Positions 56,001-64,000 of a DNA stretch of 64,000 bases are shown here, one piece after another (the stretch's first letter is position 1; each line of letters starts with the position of its first letter). A program made the translations under genes and the position numbers. The notes under the pieces are model-generated. The model saw nothing but the letters and a program-made list of their open reading frames with translations. It searched no databases and had not been told where the DNA came from. This DNA comes from Meghimatium bilineatum (taxonomy: Eukaryota > Mollusca > Gastropoda > Stylommatophora > Philomycidae), in contig CM067314.1 of NCBI GenBank assembly GCA_034231615.1, forward strand, positions 8,247,501 through 8,311,500, in the 5' to 3' direction.

Positions 56001-59000
56001 GATTTCCATCTGCGTATCCCTGTTTTATTTGCCTCTGACGCTGTGTTGCCCTTTCATTGTATTTAGTATGTTATCCTTACGAAGACCAGGGCACGACTCT
56101 CGAGATTCATGAAGACATGACATATTTCGAAGCGTTTGTATTAGCCGTCCTCCCAATGCCTCTACGTTTCTGCTTTCCGAGCCAGAATGCTATGTGTCTG
56201 AACAGTGCCTCTGTGTTGGAGCAGATGTGCCGGAGATATTGTCTTCTTATAGTAAATTATCATTATATCTACAGCCTCCACATTTACAGAAAGTACGGAC
56301 AGGATATCCAAAAATATTGGCCTGAAACAGCACGAGTCGTTGTATAGCTGATTCCAGGGTGCACTACGAAGAGGTACACTTAGGTTCTTGATTTTCTGCT
56401 AACAGTAACAATGCACGAGAGCAATGCAGGGCCCTCTGCGCCCGAGTACTATCTTATTAAGTGGGAGAGTAAAATCACAAGATGGACAGGTTACAGTATA
56501 ACAGAGTGCACCACCAAAACAAGAGACAGGGGATGTTGGAGGTCTATTGCATCCAACCTTCATTGCGGAAAACGGCACTTGACGATGATGACTATCTTAT
56601 TTGATTATCTTATTTGAAATACCTTATTTGATTGCTCACTCATTATTAGTACTTTAAAATAAAATTACTCAGGTATTTCATCCATTCACAAGGCAGTTGA
56701 GTACCAGTACTCAAGCTTCGGGAAAGTCGAGGAATGTGGCATATCTCCGCTGAAAGTGCGGTATGGAACACTAAACATGCAGTTTCTGGTCAGCCACTGA
56801 CTTTGCAGCTCATATGGGAAAGTTGTGTATTAAGAAATCGGATAATAAATCAGCATATCTTTACCTTTATCTGCTAATGTAAAACTATCTGTACCTTTAT
56901 CTGCTAAAGTATAACTATCTTTACCGTTATCTGCCAATGTATAACTAGGGGTATCTTTGTCCACAATCTTGTGGCATCTTACTTGTTGTATATATGATAT
57001 CTTATTTGATGTATATGTGTTATCTTACTTTATCTGCCAATGTATAACTATCTTTACCTCGATCTGCTCATGTATAACTAGCTTTACCTTTATCTGCTAA
57101 AGTATAACTATCTGTACCTTTATCTGCTAAAGTATAACTATTTTCATTTCTTCTCATTGGTCGCTTCCTTGATGTCTGTTTTCTTGTGCAGGTACTGGAG
57201 AGTCTGGTAAAAGTACTATAACGAAGCAGATGAAGATTATTCACATCAATGGCTACTCGTTAGCGTAAGTCATTTCATCACTATTATTGTCAGCTAAACC
57301 ATACAGAAATCCCATTATTGACATTTCTATTATCATCCAATAAAATAGTCATCATTATTGTCATCATTATTGTCATCATTATTGTCATCATTAGTATAAG
57401 CAGGTCCATGTAATGTATCATCTATATTAATGTCTTCAGGTTACGAATCGAAAATATGGCCGAAAACTGAGCATGTTCACGTAGAATGAGTTGGGACTAC
57501 GATAAACTGTGTTGGGACTTCGATAAACTGAGTTGGGACTTCGATAAACTGTGTTGGGACTTCGATAAACTGTGTTGGGACTTCGATAAACTGTGTTGGG
57601 ACTTCGATAAACTGTGTTGGGACTTCGATAAACTGAGTTGGAACTTCGATAAACTGTGTTGGGACTTCGATAAACTGAGTTGGAACTTCGATAAACTGAG
57701 TTGGAACTTCGATAAACTGAGTTGGAACTTCGATAAACTGTGTTGGAACTTCGATAAACTGTTTTGGAACTTCGCTAAACTTAGTTGGGACTTCGATAAA
57801 CTGAGTAGGAACTTCGATAAACTGAGTTGGAACTTCGATAAACTGAGTTGGAACTTCGATAAACTGAGTTGGAACTTCGATAAATCACTGCTGACCAGAA
57901 GGGATGGCTTATCTTCAACCTGTGATCAAATACACCAGGGTAATATCGATGAGCACAAGACTGTGCTGACAACTCTGTCATCTCTGGTAGTAAGTGATGA
58001 TGAAGAGAAACTAGTATCTTTACTATGAAGTGCAGGCTTTAATCAGTGAGAATACCAAAGAGGGGGATGTGATTATATACACTGATGGATCTGTAATTAG
58101 GCATGCTCGCAGTGCTTGGGCCTTTACAGCTCAGTGCGCAGGTAAAACGATCAAGGAGGAAAGTGGTGCCTTTGCGGTCACTACGAGTAGTATGACCATG
58201 GAGACTATGGCGGTGACCAAGGCATTTGAGTGGCTACGCACACAGAAAGTAACGCAGGTCTGCATCTTGAGTGACTCTATGAGTATGATTAAGAAGGTAC
58301 AAGTGGGTCTCGTTCGCGAACAGTGGATTGAGGCCTTGAGAAATGCGAGCTTGAAGGCGGTTACATTTATTTTCATGCCGGGACATGTGGGCGTTCGAGG
58401 CAATGAAAGAGCGGATCAACTGGCATCGTGTGCGATTGTGGCAAAGGGCGATGGGGCAATGGATCGCGCTGACGTTTTGAACTCCTTAAGAGATATAACA
58501 CGCGAGAGTGAGACGAATGTGGATGATGATTCCTTTTCAATGGCTAGGATTAAAGATCAGGGATTGAGATGCGGTGTTGCTAGAGGTGAACATTTTGGAG
58601 GGCGCAGAAGAATGATGGTCAACCAGCATAGGATCGGTACTGTCAGCAGAAGTGTGATGGCGGATACACTCAAGGAGAGATCGGAGCAACTATGGATGTG
58701 TCCAGTTTGCAGTGATGATGATCCGACGACTAACTAACTAACTAACTAGTATCTTTAAACGATGCAAGGCAGACCATACAGAAGACTTCAGATAGTGCAA
58801 CTGACATAGCGCTGATACATTACTTCCTCGTTCTCCAGTCAGTCAGACACTAGTATACATTACTTTCTCATTCTCCAGTCAGTCAGACACTATTATACAT
58901 TACTTTCTCGTTCTCCAGTCAGTCAGATACTATTATACATTACTTTCTCGTTCTCCAGTCAGTCAGACACTATTATACATTACTTTCTCATTCTCTAGTC

Positions 59001-62000
59001 AGTCAGACACTATTATACATTACTTTCTCGTTCTCCAGTCAGTCAGACACTATTATACATTACTTTCTCATTCTCTAGTCAGTCAGACACTATTATACAT
59101 TACTTTCTCATTCTCCAGTCAGTCAGACACTATTATACATTACGTTCTCGTTCTCCAGTAAGGGTCGGACGCTGATATTTTCAATGAACTGTACTGCTGT
59201 CAAGGGAGCCGAGTTAGCGCAGTTAGGCACTGGCTTCGCATATGAGTGGTCCTGGGTTCATTCCCCAGTTGAGGCGGAAATATTTTTCAGATCGCAACGA
59301 CTCCCAGGTCGACCCAGCCTTAAATGGGTACCGGGTTAATCCCGGAAGTAAAGACTGTGAGGGAGAGAGGAGATGGCTACCGCCCTCATTTGCAGAACCT
59401 CTGAAATGTGAGATCGCTAACATCTCACAAGCCTACGGCATTAATAAATGCTATGGGTTACTTTACTTTTACTGATGTCAACACCCTCGTGACGGAATTG
59501 TAGGACTTGCACGTCAGAACTTTTTGAAATAGCCATAGTTATCTTCTCGTGGTGTGGTATACTGGGCAGTTCTATTAAATATGTTATGTGTTTTCGGCAC
59601 ATTGGTTATAGGGGTACATATCGGCACCGCCAACTCTATATCTCCTATTGATATGGGTTTTTTTTAAAGTCTGCGGTGACCTGATCTCAATCGAAAAACG
59701 ATTGGTAATTACTTCTTTAGGTTTGTTGTTTAATTGAGATAGAAGTCATTTCATGGCATTCGGGTGAAATTTGTTTTGTTTCTTGAGGACTTGCAATGTT
59801 CTACACCTTTCTATGTGTTACAGAGCGCAATGTAACTCTGTTTCATGCACCATATTCCAATTTGTCATGGATTAAGTCAAAGGCTTTCAGTGAACACTTT
59901 AAGGAGTTCTTGTAATGCTTTCTTTGAATATCTTGAAAGGGCAGGGTCGTACAATGATGCAGAGAGGCGGTCGCATCAGGTGGCGACAATCAAAATACAT
60001 TTAAGGGGCGGCATTTCGAAGAAAAACTTTTAAAAGAGGCGAAATTTCGAAGAAAAACATTGAAAAGGGGCGGAATTTGGAAGAATTGCATCATACTGAG
60101 AAAATCTACCGCACGGTCCCTATGAGATGGCATTCCTATTTGGGTCTTAATAGACAACTATTATAGGAGACAGTGTACTTGCATACGTAGCACATAACCT
60201 CAACAAGACAAGGTAACGAATACAATAATACGGCATGCATTACACGATCCGAGTACCTCGGTAATACAGTTCTGTGCACACATCAGGTTCTTTTAATGTG
60301 ATCCCATTTGACACTTTCCGTGATTTTCATTGGCTGTGAGCACAAATTGACCAATAAAAATCACGAGAAAAGTAAAACAACGATACTTTAGAAGGATGAT
60401 TCCAATGAATTCACAGAACTGTATTGTCGATTGACTCTCATAGCTTCAACAAGACAAAGTAACCAATATGATACGATATGGGTCACATGACACCAGAGAG
60501 AACTCTGATGAAGAAAATAAGTTCTCTTCATTTGTACAATATCTGCATGTGAATCTTAATTTAAGACATTTCTTTTCTTTTTCCCCTAGAGAGAGGCTTG
60601 AAAAGAAATCAGATATAATAAGAAATGTGAGAGAGTCAATGCTGGTAAGTGCTGAGAGAAGTGTAATCAACCATGAGAGAATCGAATAAACCATGAGAGT
60701 CGATGTGTGTAAGTGCTGAGAGAAGTGTAATCAACCATGAGAGTCGATATGTGTGTTTAGAGAAATCAAATAAACCATGAGAGTTGATGTGTGTAAGTGC
60801 TTGAATAAAACCCCCAAAAAATGTTAAAGTCGATGGTTGGAAGAGCTTGGGGAGACTGAATGAATGTGAGTGAGTCAATGTTTGTGAATGATTGCAGGAA
60901 ACGGATCGAGTGAGAATAAATGTTAATGGCTTTGATAAGCAAAATAACACATGCACGTTTTATGAATCCTGTGATACATATAGAAATGATAATGTTAACA
61001 CATGTAGTATTGATAAACCAACACTGTTGTCATTTATTTTACATTAGATAAGAACACTGATAATATATGCTAGATAATATTAAAGAGATTTCTACTATTT
61101 ATTCTTCATTATTCATTTCTACTTCATCATTTCCAACCATCATGAACTTCCAACCATCATGAACTTCTAACCATCATAAACTTCTAACCATCATGAACAT
61201 CCAACCATCATGAGCTTCCAACCATCATGAACTTGTAACCATCATAAGCTTCCAACCAACATGAACTTCCAACCAACATAAACTTCCAACCATCATGAAC
61301 TTCTAACCATCATGAACTTTCAATCATCATGAATAATAAAATAAAATGTTGTAGAAAGAACTGTATCTTGCTTCGTCTTTCAAATGTAATTTTTCTATGG
61401 TCTTCCTTCCAGTCGATTCTGGTAGCAATGCAACAACTGTGTATACCCCTTGAGAATGAGGCTAACAGGAAGGGAGTTGAATTCATCCTGCAGGAAGCAG
61501 CAGAGAATAAAACAGAGGCTTCAACCGTAGGTCATTGCTATATTATAGATTGTATGATATATTGTAGGTCATTGATGTATTCTAGATTGTATGATATATG
61601 GTAGGTCATTGATGTATTCTAGATTGTATGATATATGGTAGGTCAATGATGTATTCTAGATTGTATGATATAATGTAGCTTGTAGATGTATTTTAGATTG
61701 TATGATATATGGTAGGTCATTGATGTATTCTAGATTGTATGATATATTGTAGGTCATTGATTGTATGATATATGGTAGGTCATTGATGTATTCTAGATTG
61801 TATGATATATGGTAGGTCATTGATTGTATGATATATGGTAGGTCATTGATGTATTCTAGATTGTATGATATATGGTAGGTCATTGATGTATTCTAGATTG
61901 TATGATATATGGTAGGTCATTGATGTATTTTAGATTGTATGATATATGGTAGGTCATAGATGTATTCTAGATTGTATGATATATTGTAGGTCATTGATGT

Positions 62001-62719
62001 ATTCTAGATTGTATGATATATGGTAGGTCATTGATTGTATGATATATTGTAGGTCATTGATGTATTCTAGATTGTATGATATATTGTAGGTCATTGATGT
62101 ATTCTAGATTGTATGATATATGGTAGGTCATTGATTTATTCTAGATTGTATGATATATGGTAGGTCATTGATCTTTAAAATAGGTCATTCATACATTTTC
62201 ATGCTCCATTTCTGCCTATTAATGAAAAACTTATGGCCTTTCTGCAAAAAAAGGTGAGGGATTTTTTTGACTTGTCACCCGCCTAATGGTTCCTAGTACT
62301 AATAGTAATGTTACGTTTTGCTAGGGGAGGGTGATTTAAACTCCCCAAACCCTACTCCCCTTTATCTACGGGCCTGATCTTCAATTAAACTTTCCAAGGT
62401 TCAAGTTAATAAATGCACTGTCTGAATTTCGTGATGAAGTTGCTAAATGAAGTGACCAGTTTTCGAGTATCACCTATCGGCTCATCTTTGTAAACAATAC
62501 TCATCCCTCCTAGCTTCATACTTATTAGACATTGTTGTAATGTATCTTATATTCTAATTTTAGTCATATTAACTTCACCGTTATTTGGGTCACTCACTCG
62601 CCTATGTTGACTTTTTCATAGGAATTATGGGACCACTGTGAAAAACTCTGGGCAGATCAAGGAGTGCAGCAATGTTACTTCAGGTCTCATGAGTACCAGC
62701 TGATCGACTGCGCGAAATA
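52870..62719 (+). CDS. G-protein alpha subunit, Gs-like (5' part, five exons)
   Basis: join(52870..53029, 57192..57264, 60590..60644, 61413..61526, 62622..62719); continues beyond the window. The exons total 500 nt (166 codons plus 2 nt), join in frame, and every internal border is GT/AG. The product is a membrane-anchored GTPase subunit that couples receptors to effectors. Seen: a palmitoylatable Cys3, the amphipathic N-terminal helix, the P-loop GTGESGKST, and most of the helical domain, ending [11 protein letters not shown]. Class assignment: the 73-nt P-loop exon and the 98-nt exon beginning 'EL..' and ending CAK-Y, with the same length and phase as I recall for the vertebrate Gs gene, argue for Gs rather than Gq or Gi. 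The sequence is much more diverged than typical invertebrate Gs, so it is probably a lineage-specific paralogue. The switch regions and the C-terminal receptor-contact tail lie outside the window. Confidence 0.9.
53092..53930 (-). mobile_element. Tc1-like transposon remnant in intron 1
   Basis: Left end 'atactgctcaaaaaacaaac' (53093) and right end '...catttcttttttaacagtat' (to 53929) are imperfect inverted copies. The minus-strand frame 53186-53536 begins with a helix-turn-helix resembling Tc1 transposase ([20 protein letters not shown]), but the catalytic DDE domain is missing, and the next residues are short low-similarity sequence. An internally deleted, non-autonomous ~840-bp copy. Confidence 0.75.
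54300..54437. repeat. 31-bp minisatellite, 4 copies
   Basis: Core 'ctgccgcgattccctaccac' plus 'catccacactc'. The only GC-rich minisatellite in the window. Confidence 0.93.
54826..55380. repeat. 23-bp minisatellite with diverged tail
   Basis: Eleven nearly perfect copies of 'ttgttctatcttacttgatg' plus 'taa' (54826-55075), then increasingly diverged copies (atcttacttgatgtataagtg) to about 55380. Homology gradient from one edge. Confidence 0.93.
55381..56109. other. intron 1 sequence without recognised features
   Basis: Weak R1-like words (ttgcgccttcctgcccaaca) near 55500. The 70- and 78-codon frames near 55569 have no recognised domains. Confidence 0.35.
56110..56430 (+). repeat. dispersed repeat R2 (copy b)
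   Basis: Loose alignment with 31100-31420, same strand (caatgcctctacgtttctgc; tggcctgaaacagcacgagt; gattttctgctaac). Confidence 0.5.
56450..56600 (+). mobile_element. LINE 3' fragment
   Basis: 'aagtgggagagtaaaatcac', 'agatggacaggttacagtat' and 'aagagacaggggatgttgga' match 46765-46905; encodes the same '[20 protein letters not shown]' tail and ends in (gat)n. Confidence 0.8.
56860..57150. repeat. 30-bp minisatellite before exon 2
   Basis: 'tatctgctaaagtataacta' plus 'tctgtacctt', with an interruption at 56950-57030 resembling the 23-bp array (cttacttgttgtatatatga). Ends about 40 bp before the exon-2 acceptor. Confidence 0.85.
57192..57264 (+). CDS. G-alpha exon 2 (P-loop)
   Basis: 73 bp. 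Completes the split Gly codon and encodes [20 protein letters not shown] then YSL-A, the guanine-nucleotide phosphate-binding loop (GxGESGKS/T) and helix alpha-1. Acceptor TTGTGCAG|, donor GC|GTAAGT (phase 2). All residues needed for phosphate and Mg contact in the loop are present. Confidence 0.95.
57486..57890. repeat. 21-bp minisatellite, ~19 copies
   Basis: Unit 'ttcgataaactgagttgga' plus 'ac'; encodes [14 protein letters not shown] heptapeptides because 21 is divisible by 3. Lies in an intron of the opposite-phase host gene, so coding use is unlikely. Confidence 0.95.
58023..58744 (+). mobile_element. 5'-truncated LINE-A2 insertion with 13-bp duplication
   Basis: Bounded by perfect copies of actagtatcttta (58010-58022 and 58745-58757) and ending in the (taac)n tail. 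Only the RNase H end of the LINE was copied, the usual outcome of incomplete target-primed reverse transcription. The perfect duplication and open frame indicate a recent event. Confidence 0.92.
58030..58737 (+). CDS. LINE-A2 RNase H domain (open fragment)
   Basis: 235 codons without a stop. RNase H motifs in order: '[20 protein letters not shown]' (Asp), '[19 protein letters not shown]' (Glu), '[15 protein letters not shown]' (Asp) and '[20 protein letters not shown]' (His, Asp), then a tail ending '[12 protein letters not shown]'. The four acidic residues expected for hydrolysis of RNA in RNA/DNA hybrids are all present. The start Met is probably internal to the original polyprotein; there is no sign that it is a host gene. 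Confidence 0.88.
   Translation: MQALISENTKEGDVIIYTDGSVIRHARSAWAFTAQCAGKTIKEESGAFAVTTSSMTMETMAVTKAFEWLRTQKVTQVCILSDSMSMIKKVQVGLVREQWIEALRNASLKAVTFIFMPGHVGVRGNERADQLASCAIVAKGDGAMDRADVLNSLRDITRESETNVDDDSFSMARIKDQGLRCGVARGEHFGGRRRMMVNQHRIGTVSRSVMADTLKERSEQLWMCPVCSDDDPTTN
58812..59160. repeat. 40-bp minisatellite, ~9 copies
   Basis: Unit 'cactattatacattactttc' plus 'tcgttctccagtcagtcaga', very homogeneous. Confidence 0.95.
59203..59470 (+). mobile_element. tRNA-derived SINE, family 1 (copy b)
   Basis: Box A 'gagttagcgcagttaggcac' and box B 'gggttcattcc', then the conserved body and the end 'aaatgctatgggttacttta'. The flanking actgctgtca (59193-59202) and actgatgtca (59471-59480) are a 10-bp target duplication with one mismatch. 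Confidence 0.9.
59481..60589. other. intron 2 right part
   Basis: Besides the ~30-bp triplicate near 60000-60090, the words 'aacctcaacaagacaaggtaac' (60197) and 'gcttcaacaagacaaagtaac' (60442) form a diverged direct repeat. 'attttcattggctgtgagcac' and 'ttgaccaataaaaatcacga' near 60334 recall repeat M. No gene. Confidence 0.45.
60590..60644 (+). CDS. G-alpha exon 3 (helical domain, alpha-A start)
   Basis: 55 bp. Acceptor TTCCCCTAG|; completes the Ala codon and encodes [18 protein letters not shown], matching the Gs helix that precedes the 'I.AM..L' segment. Donor ATGCTG|GTAAGT, phase 0. The last 14 nt of the exon (gagagtcaatgctg) resemble 'gagagtcgatgtgt', which precedes each internal donor-like copy in the following array. 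Confidence 0.93.
60645..60832. repeat. donor-containing tandem array at the start of intron 3
   Basis: Begins exactly at the splice donor. The word 'gtaagtgctgagagaagtgt' at 60645 recurs at 60709; 'gtaagtgctt' occurs again at about 60793; related units carry 'aaccatgagagtcgatgtgt'. Unit length is variable (about 43-66 bp), with three or four diverged copies. Confidence 0.85.
61135..61330. repeat. 17-bp minisatellite in intron 3
   Basis: About 12 copies of 'aacttctaaccatcatg' with cca variants, ending about 80 bp before the exon-4 acceptor. Confidence 0.93.
61413..61526 (+). CDS. G-alpha exon 4 (helical domain)
   Basis: 114 bp, 38 codons, phase 0 at both ends. Acceptor TTCCTTCCAG|. Encodes [20 protein letters not shown] then [18 protein letters not shown], corresponding to the Gs segment between the alpha-A helix and the 'P-EFYEH' exon. 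Donor ACC|GTAGGT. Position and phase of both introns agree with Gs-class genes. Confidence 0.93.
61527..62172. repeat. 37-bp donor-containing array at the start of intron 4
   Basis: About 17 units of 37 bp (some 26-bp deletion variants) beginning exactly at the donor. Each unit starts gtaggtcattgatgtattct and continues agattgtatgatatatg, so GTAGGT is repeated with every unit. The array fills about 60 percent of the 1095-bp intron. Confidence 0.96.
62622..62719 (+). CDS. G-alpha exon 5 (end of helical domain)
   Basis: 98 bp. Acceptor TTTTTCATAG|. Encodes [20 protein letters not shown] then [12 protein letters not shown] and the first two bases of a Tyr codon (TA). It aligns without gaps with the Gs segment that ends in CAQ-Y. 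The donor is TA|GTAGGT; reading through instead gives an immediate in-frame TAG, so splicing here is required to continue the protein. Confidence 0.93.
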
Positions 62720-63300
62720 GTAGGTTGGCAGTGTTTGTTACAGTTAAATCCCATAATAGTAGGCTGGCAGTGTTTTCTACAGTTAAGGTTGATAGTGTTT
62801 GTTACAGTTAAATCCCATAATAGTAGGTTGTCAGTGTTTGTTACAGTTAAATCCCATAATAGTAGGTTGTCAGTGTTTGTTACAGTTAAATCCCATAATA
62901 GTAGGTTGTCAGTGTTTGTTACAGTTAAATCCCATAATAGTAGGTTGGCAGTGTTTTCTACAGTTAAATTGTAGGTTGATAGTGTTTCTTACAGTTAAAT
63001 CCCATAATAGTAGGTTGGCAGTGTTTGTTACAGTTAAATCCCATAATAGTAGGTTGGCAGTGTTTTCTACAGTTAAATTGTAGGTTGATAGTGTTTGTTA
63101 CAGTTAAATCCCATAATAGTAGGTTGTCAGTGTTTGTTACAGTTAAATCCCATAATAGTAGGTTGCCCATGTTTGTTACAATTAAATCCCATAATTGTAG
63201 GTTGACAGTGTTTGTTACAGTTAAATCCCATAATAGTAGGCTGGCAGTGTTTTCTACAGTTAAGGTTGATAGTGTTTGTTACAGTTAAATCCCATAATAA
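62713..63300. repeat. 39-bp donor-containing array at the start of intron 5
   Basis: About 14 units of 39 bp (some shortened to 25-30 bp), e.g. ttaaatcccataatagtagg then ttggcagtgtttgttacag. The first copy of 'aatagtaggttggcagtg' spans the end of exon 5 and its donor (62716-62733), so the exon's last bases and the GTAGGT donor are reproduced in each unit. Confidence 0.95.
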
Positions 63301-63589
63301 CAACTGGATCCGGACTGGAGAAATTTCTATGAAATAACATAAAGTCGCTATATACAGTACACACAATAAAGAATAAATATACTTGGAGATTAGGATAACT
63401 TGTTAAATATGGAAATTTGTTATAAACATATGCGCTGTAGTGGAATTTTACAGTATTTGTATAGAGCAGTGAATCCCAAACCTTTTTGCTCCATACACCA
63501 CTTGCTGATTATTTTTGTTCTTCATAGATATGGAAATGTTTTTCATTGGTCAGCCTGCCTGCCTGCCTAATGTTGAATTTTCCTAAACA

Positions 63590-63865
63590 TATTCTTCTTC
63601 TTCTGCGTTCGTTCTCAAACTCCTGTAGATTAGCAGGATGTAGTCCGGAGAAAAGAATGTGTTGTGTCATAATTTACAGCAAAAGAATGTGTTGTGTCAT
63701 AATTTACAGCATTGCTGTGATATCTGCGCCTTTTGGCCTGACACATCCCACTTCAGCATGGCTTTGGGTCACTGGCCCTATATGGGATGGGACAGCCAAC
63801 TCCATCCCATAACCTTCTTAGTTGCCTTTTACGACATGCGTGGAAGGCAACACGCGGGTGCCTAA
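63590..63865 (-). repeat. dispersed repeat R1, minus-strand copy in intron 5
   Basis: Starts with (TTC)n, 'gcgttcgttctcaaactcct', 'gattagcaggatgtagtcc'; contains a local 31-bp duplication (aaaagaatgtgttgtgtcat); continues 'gatatctgcgccttttggcc', 'cttcagcatggctttgggtc', 'ttgccttttacgacatgcgt'. No coding value. Confidence 0.75.
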
Positions 63866-64000
63866 ACATATTAACTTCAAATGTGTTTTTGACATCTTGC
63901 TCATTTGATAGGTTTTTTACAAAATATAGCGCACAATTGTAAAAATTAAGAAAATGTACAACTTTCATTTATACCTTTATTGAAAAAAAGTCCACCCCCA

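Larger units (their letters stand above)
53030..57191 (+). other. G-alpha intron 1
   Basis: 4162 bp, GTAAGA...TTGTGCAG. Holds a Tc1-like remnant (53092-53930), a 31-bp array (54300-54437), a 23-bp array (54826-55075, diverging to 55380), a copy of dispersed repeat R2 (56110-56430), a LINE 3' fragment (56450-56600) and a 30-bp array (56860-57150). No array starts at its donor, unlike introns 3-5. Confidence 0.85.
57265..60589 (+). other. G-alpha intron 2
   Basis: 3325 bp, GTAAGT...TTCCCCTAG. Contains a (TCATTATTG)n run at 57350-57395, the 21-bp array (57486-57890), a LINE-A2 insertion (58023-58744), the 40-bp array (58812-59160), SINE copy b, and a 30-bp triplicate near 60000-60090 (ggcg.aatttcgaagaaaaa). 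Confidence 0.85.

Noticed and set aside
62715-62720. Stop codon directly after CAK, suggesting a truncated G-alpha pseudogene
   Set aside because: A GTAGGT donor at 62720 splits the codon as TA|, giving the expected Tyr when joined to a following exon starting with C or T; the phase agrees with the Gs gene structure as I recall it.

Overview
This is a repeat-dominated stretch of an animal nuclear genome. It holds one recognisable protein-coding host gene, on the + strand, running from about 52.87 kb off the right edge: the first five coding exons of a heterotrimeric G-protein alpha subunit of the Gs type. Everything else is mobile-element debris (several families of non-LTR retrotransposons, a mariner, a Tc1-like remnant, tRNA-derived SINEs, an hAT-type MITE) and about thirty separate tandem-repeat arrays. 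Spliced exons with GT/AG borders, LINE/SINE/mariner content and the absence of operons or ribosome-binding sites show a metazoan. The mix of LINE tails, SINEs and abundant minisatellites suggests a mollusc, perhaps a heterobranch gastropod. That is an inference; nothing in the window proves the taxon.

Layout. 0-9 kb: intergenic sequence with a 31-bp array (2.3-3.2 kb), a tRNA-derived SINE (4.3 kb), a LINE fragment carrying two nested insertions (5.5-6.5 kb) and a 34-bp array with a 442-bp higher-order period (7.4-8.3 kb). 8.6-16.5 kb: LINE fragments around a near-complete RNase H-bearing LINE (10.7-14.8 kb) whose endonuclease-RT-RNase H frame is broken by a single stop codon. 17.5-25.1 kb: two inverted copies of a 25-bp satellite about 6 kb apart, with a mariner with an open transposase frame and several other minisatellites between them. 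25.5-33.7 kb: a 2.3-kb GA-rich satellite, CT-rich arrays, RNase H and RT pseudogenes. 33.9-36.0 kb: a LINE interrupted by an insertion with a 15-bp target-site duplication. 36.6-47.6 kb: nested repeats, including an hAT-like MITE with a perfect 8-bp duplication and a fragmented LINE of about 3.3 kb. 47.8-49.8 kb: a 2-kb 46-bp satellite. 49.8-52.4 kb: LINE tails and a 25-bp satellite.

The G-alpha gene (52.87 kb to beyond 64 kb). Exons at 52870-53029, 57192-57264, 60590-60644, 61413-61526 and 62622-62719 join in frame with consistent phases and encode the N-terminal helix, the P-loop and most of the helical domain. Introns 1 and 2 hold a Tc1-like remnant, a 5'-truncated LINE with a perfect 13-bp duplication, a SINE and several minisatellites.

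The most unusual feature is that introns 3, 4 and 5 each begin with a tandem array whose repeat unit contains the 5' splice donor itself (GTAAGT or GTAGGT), so each real donor is followed by a series of donor-like copies. In two of the three arrays the duplicated unit also resembles the end of the exon. This points to recurrent tandem duplication anchored at exon/intron junctions.
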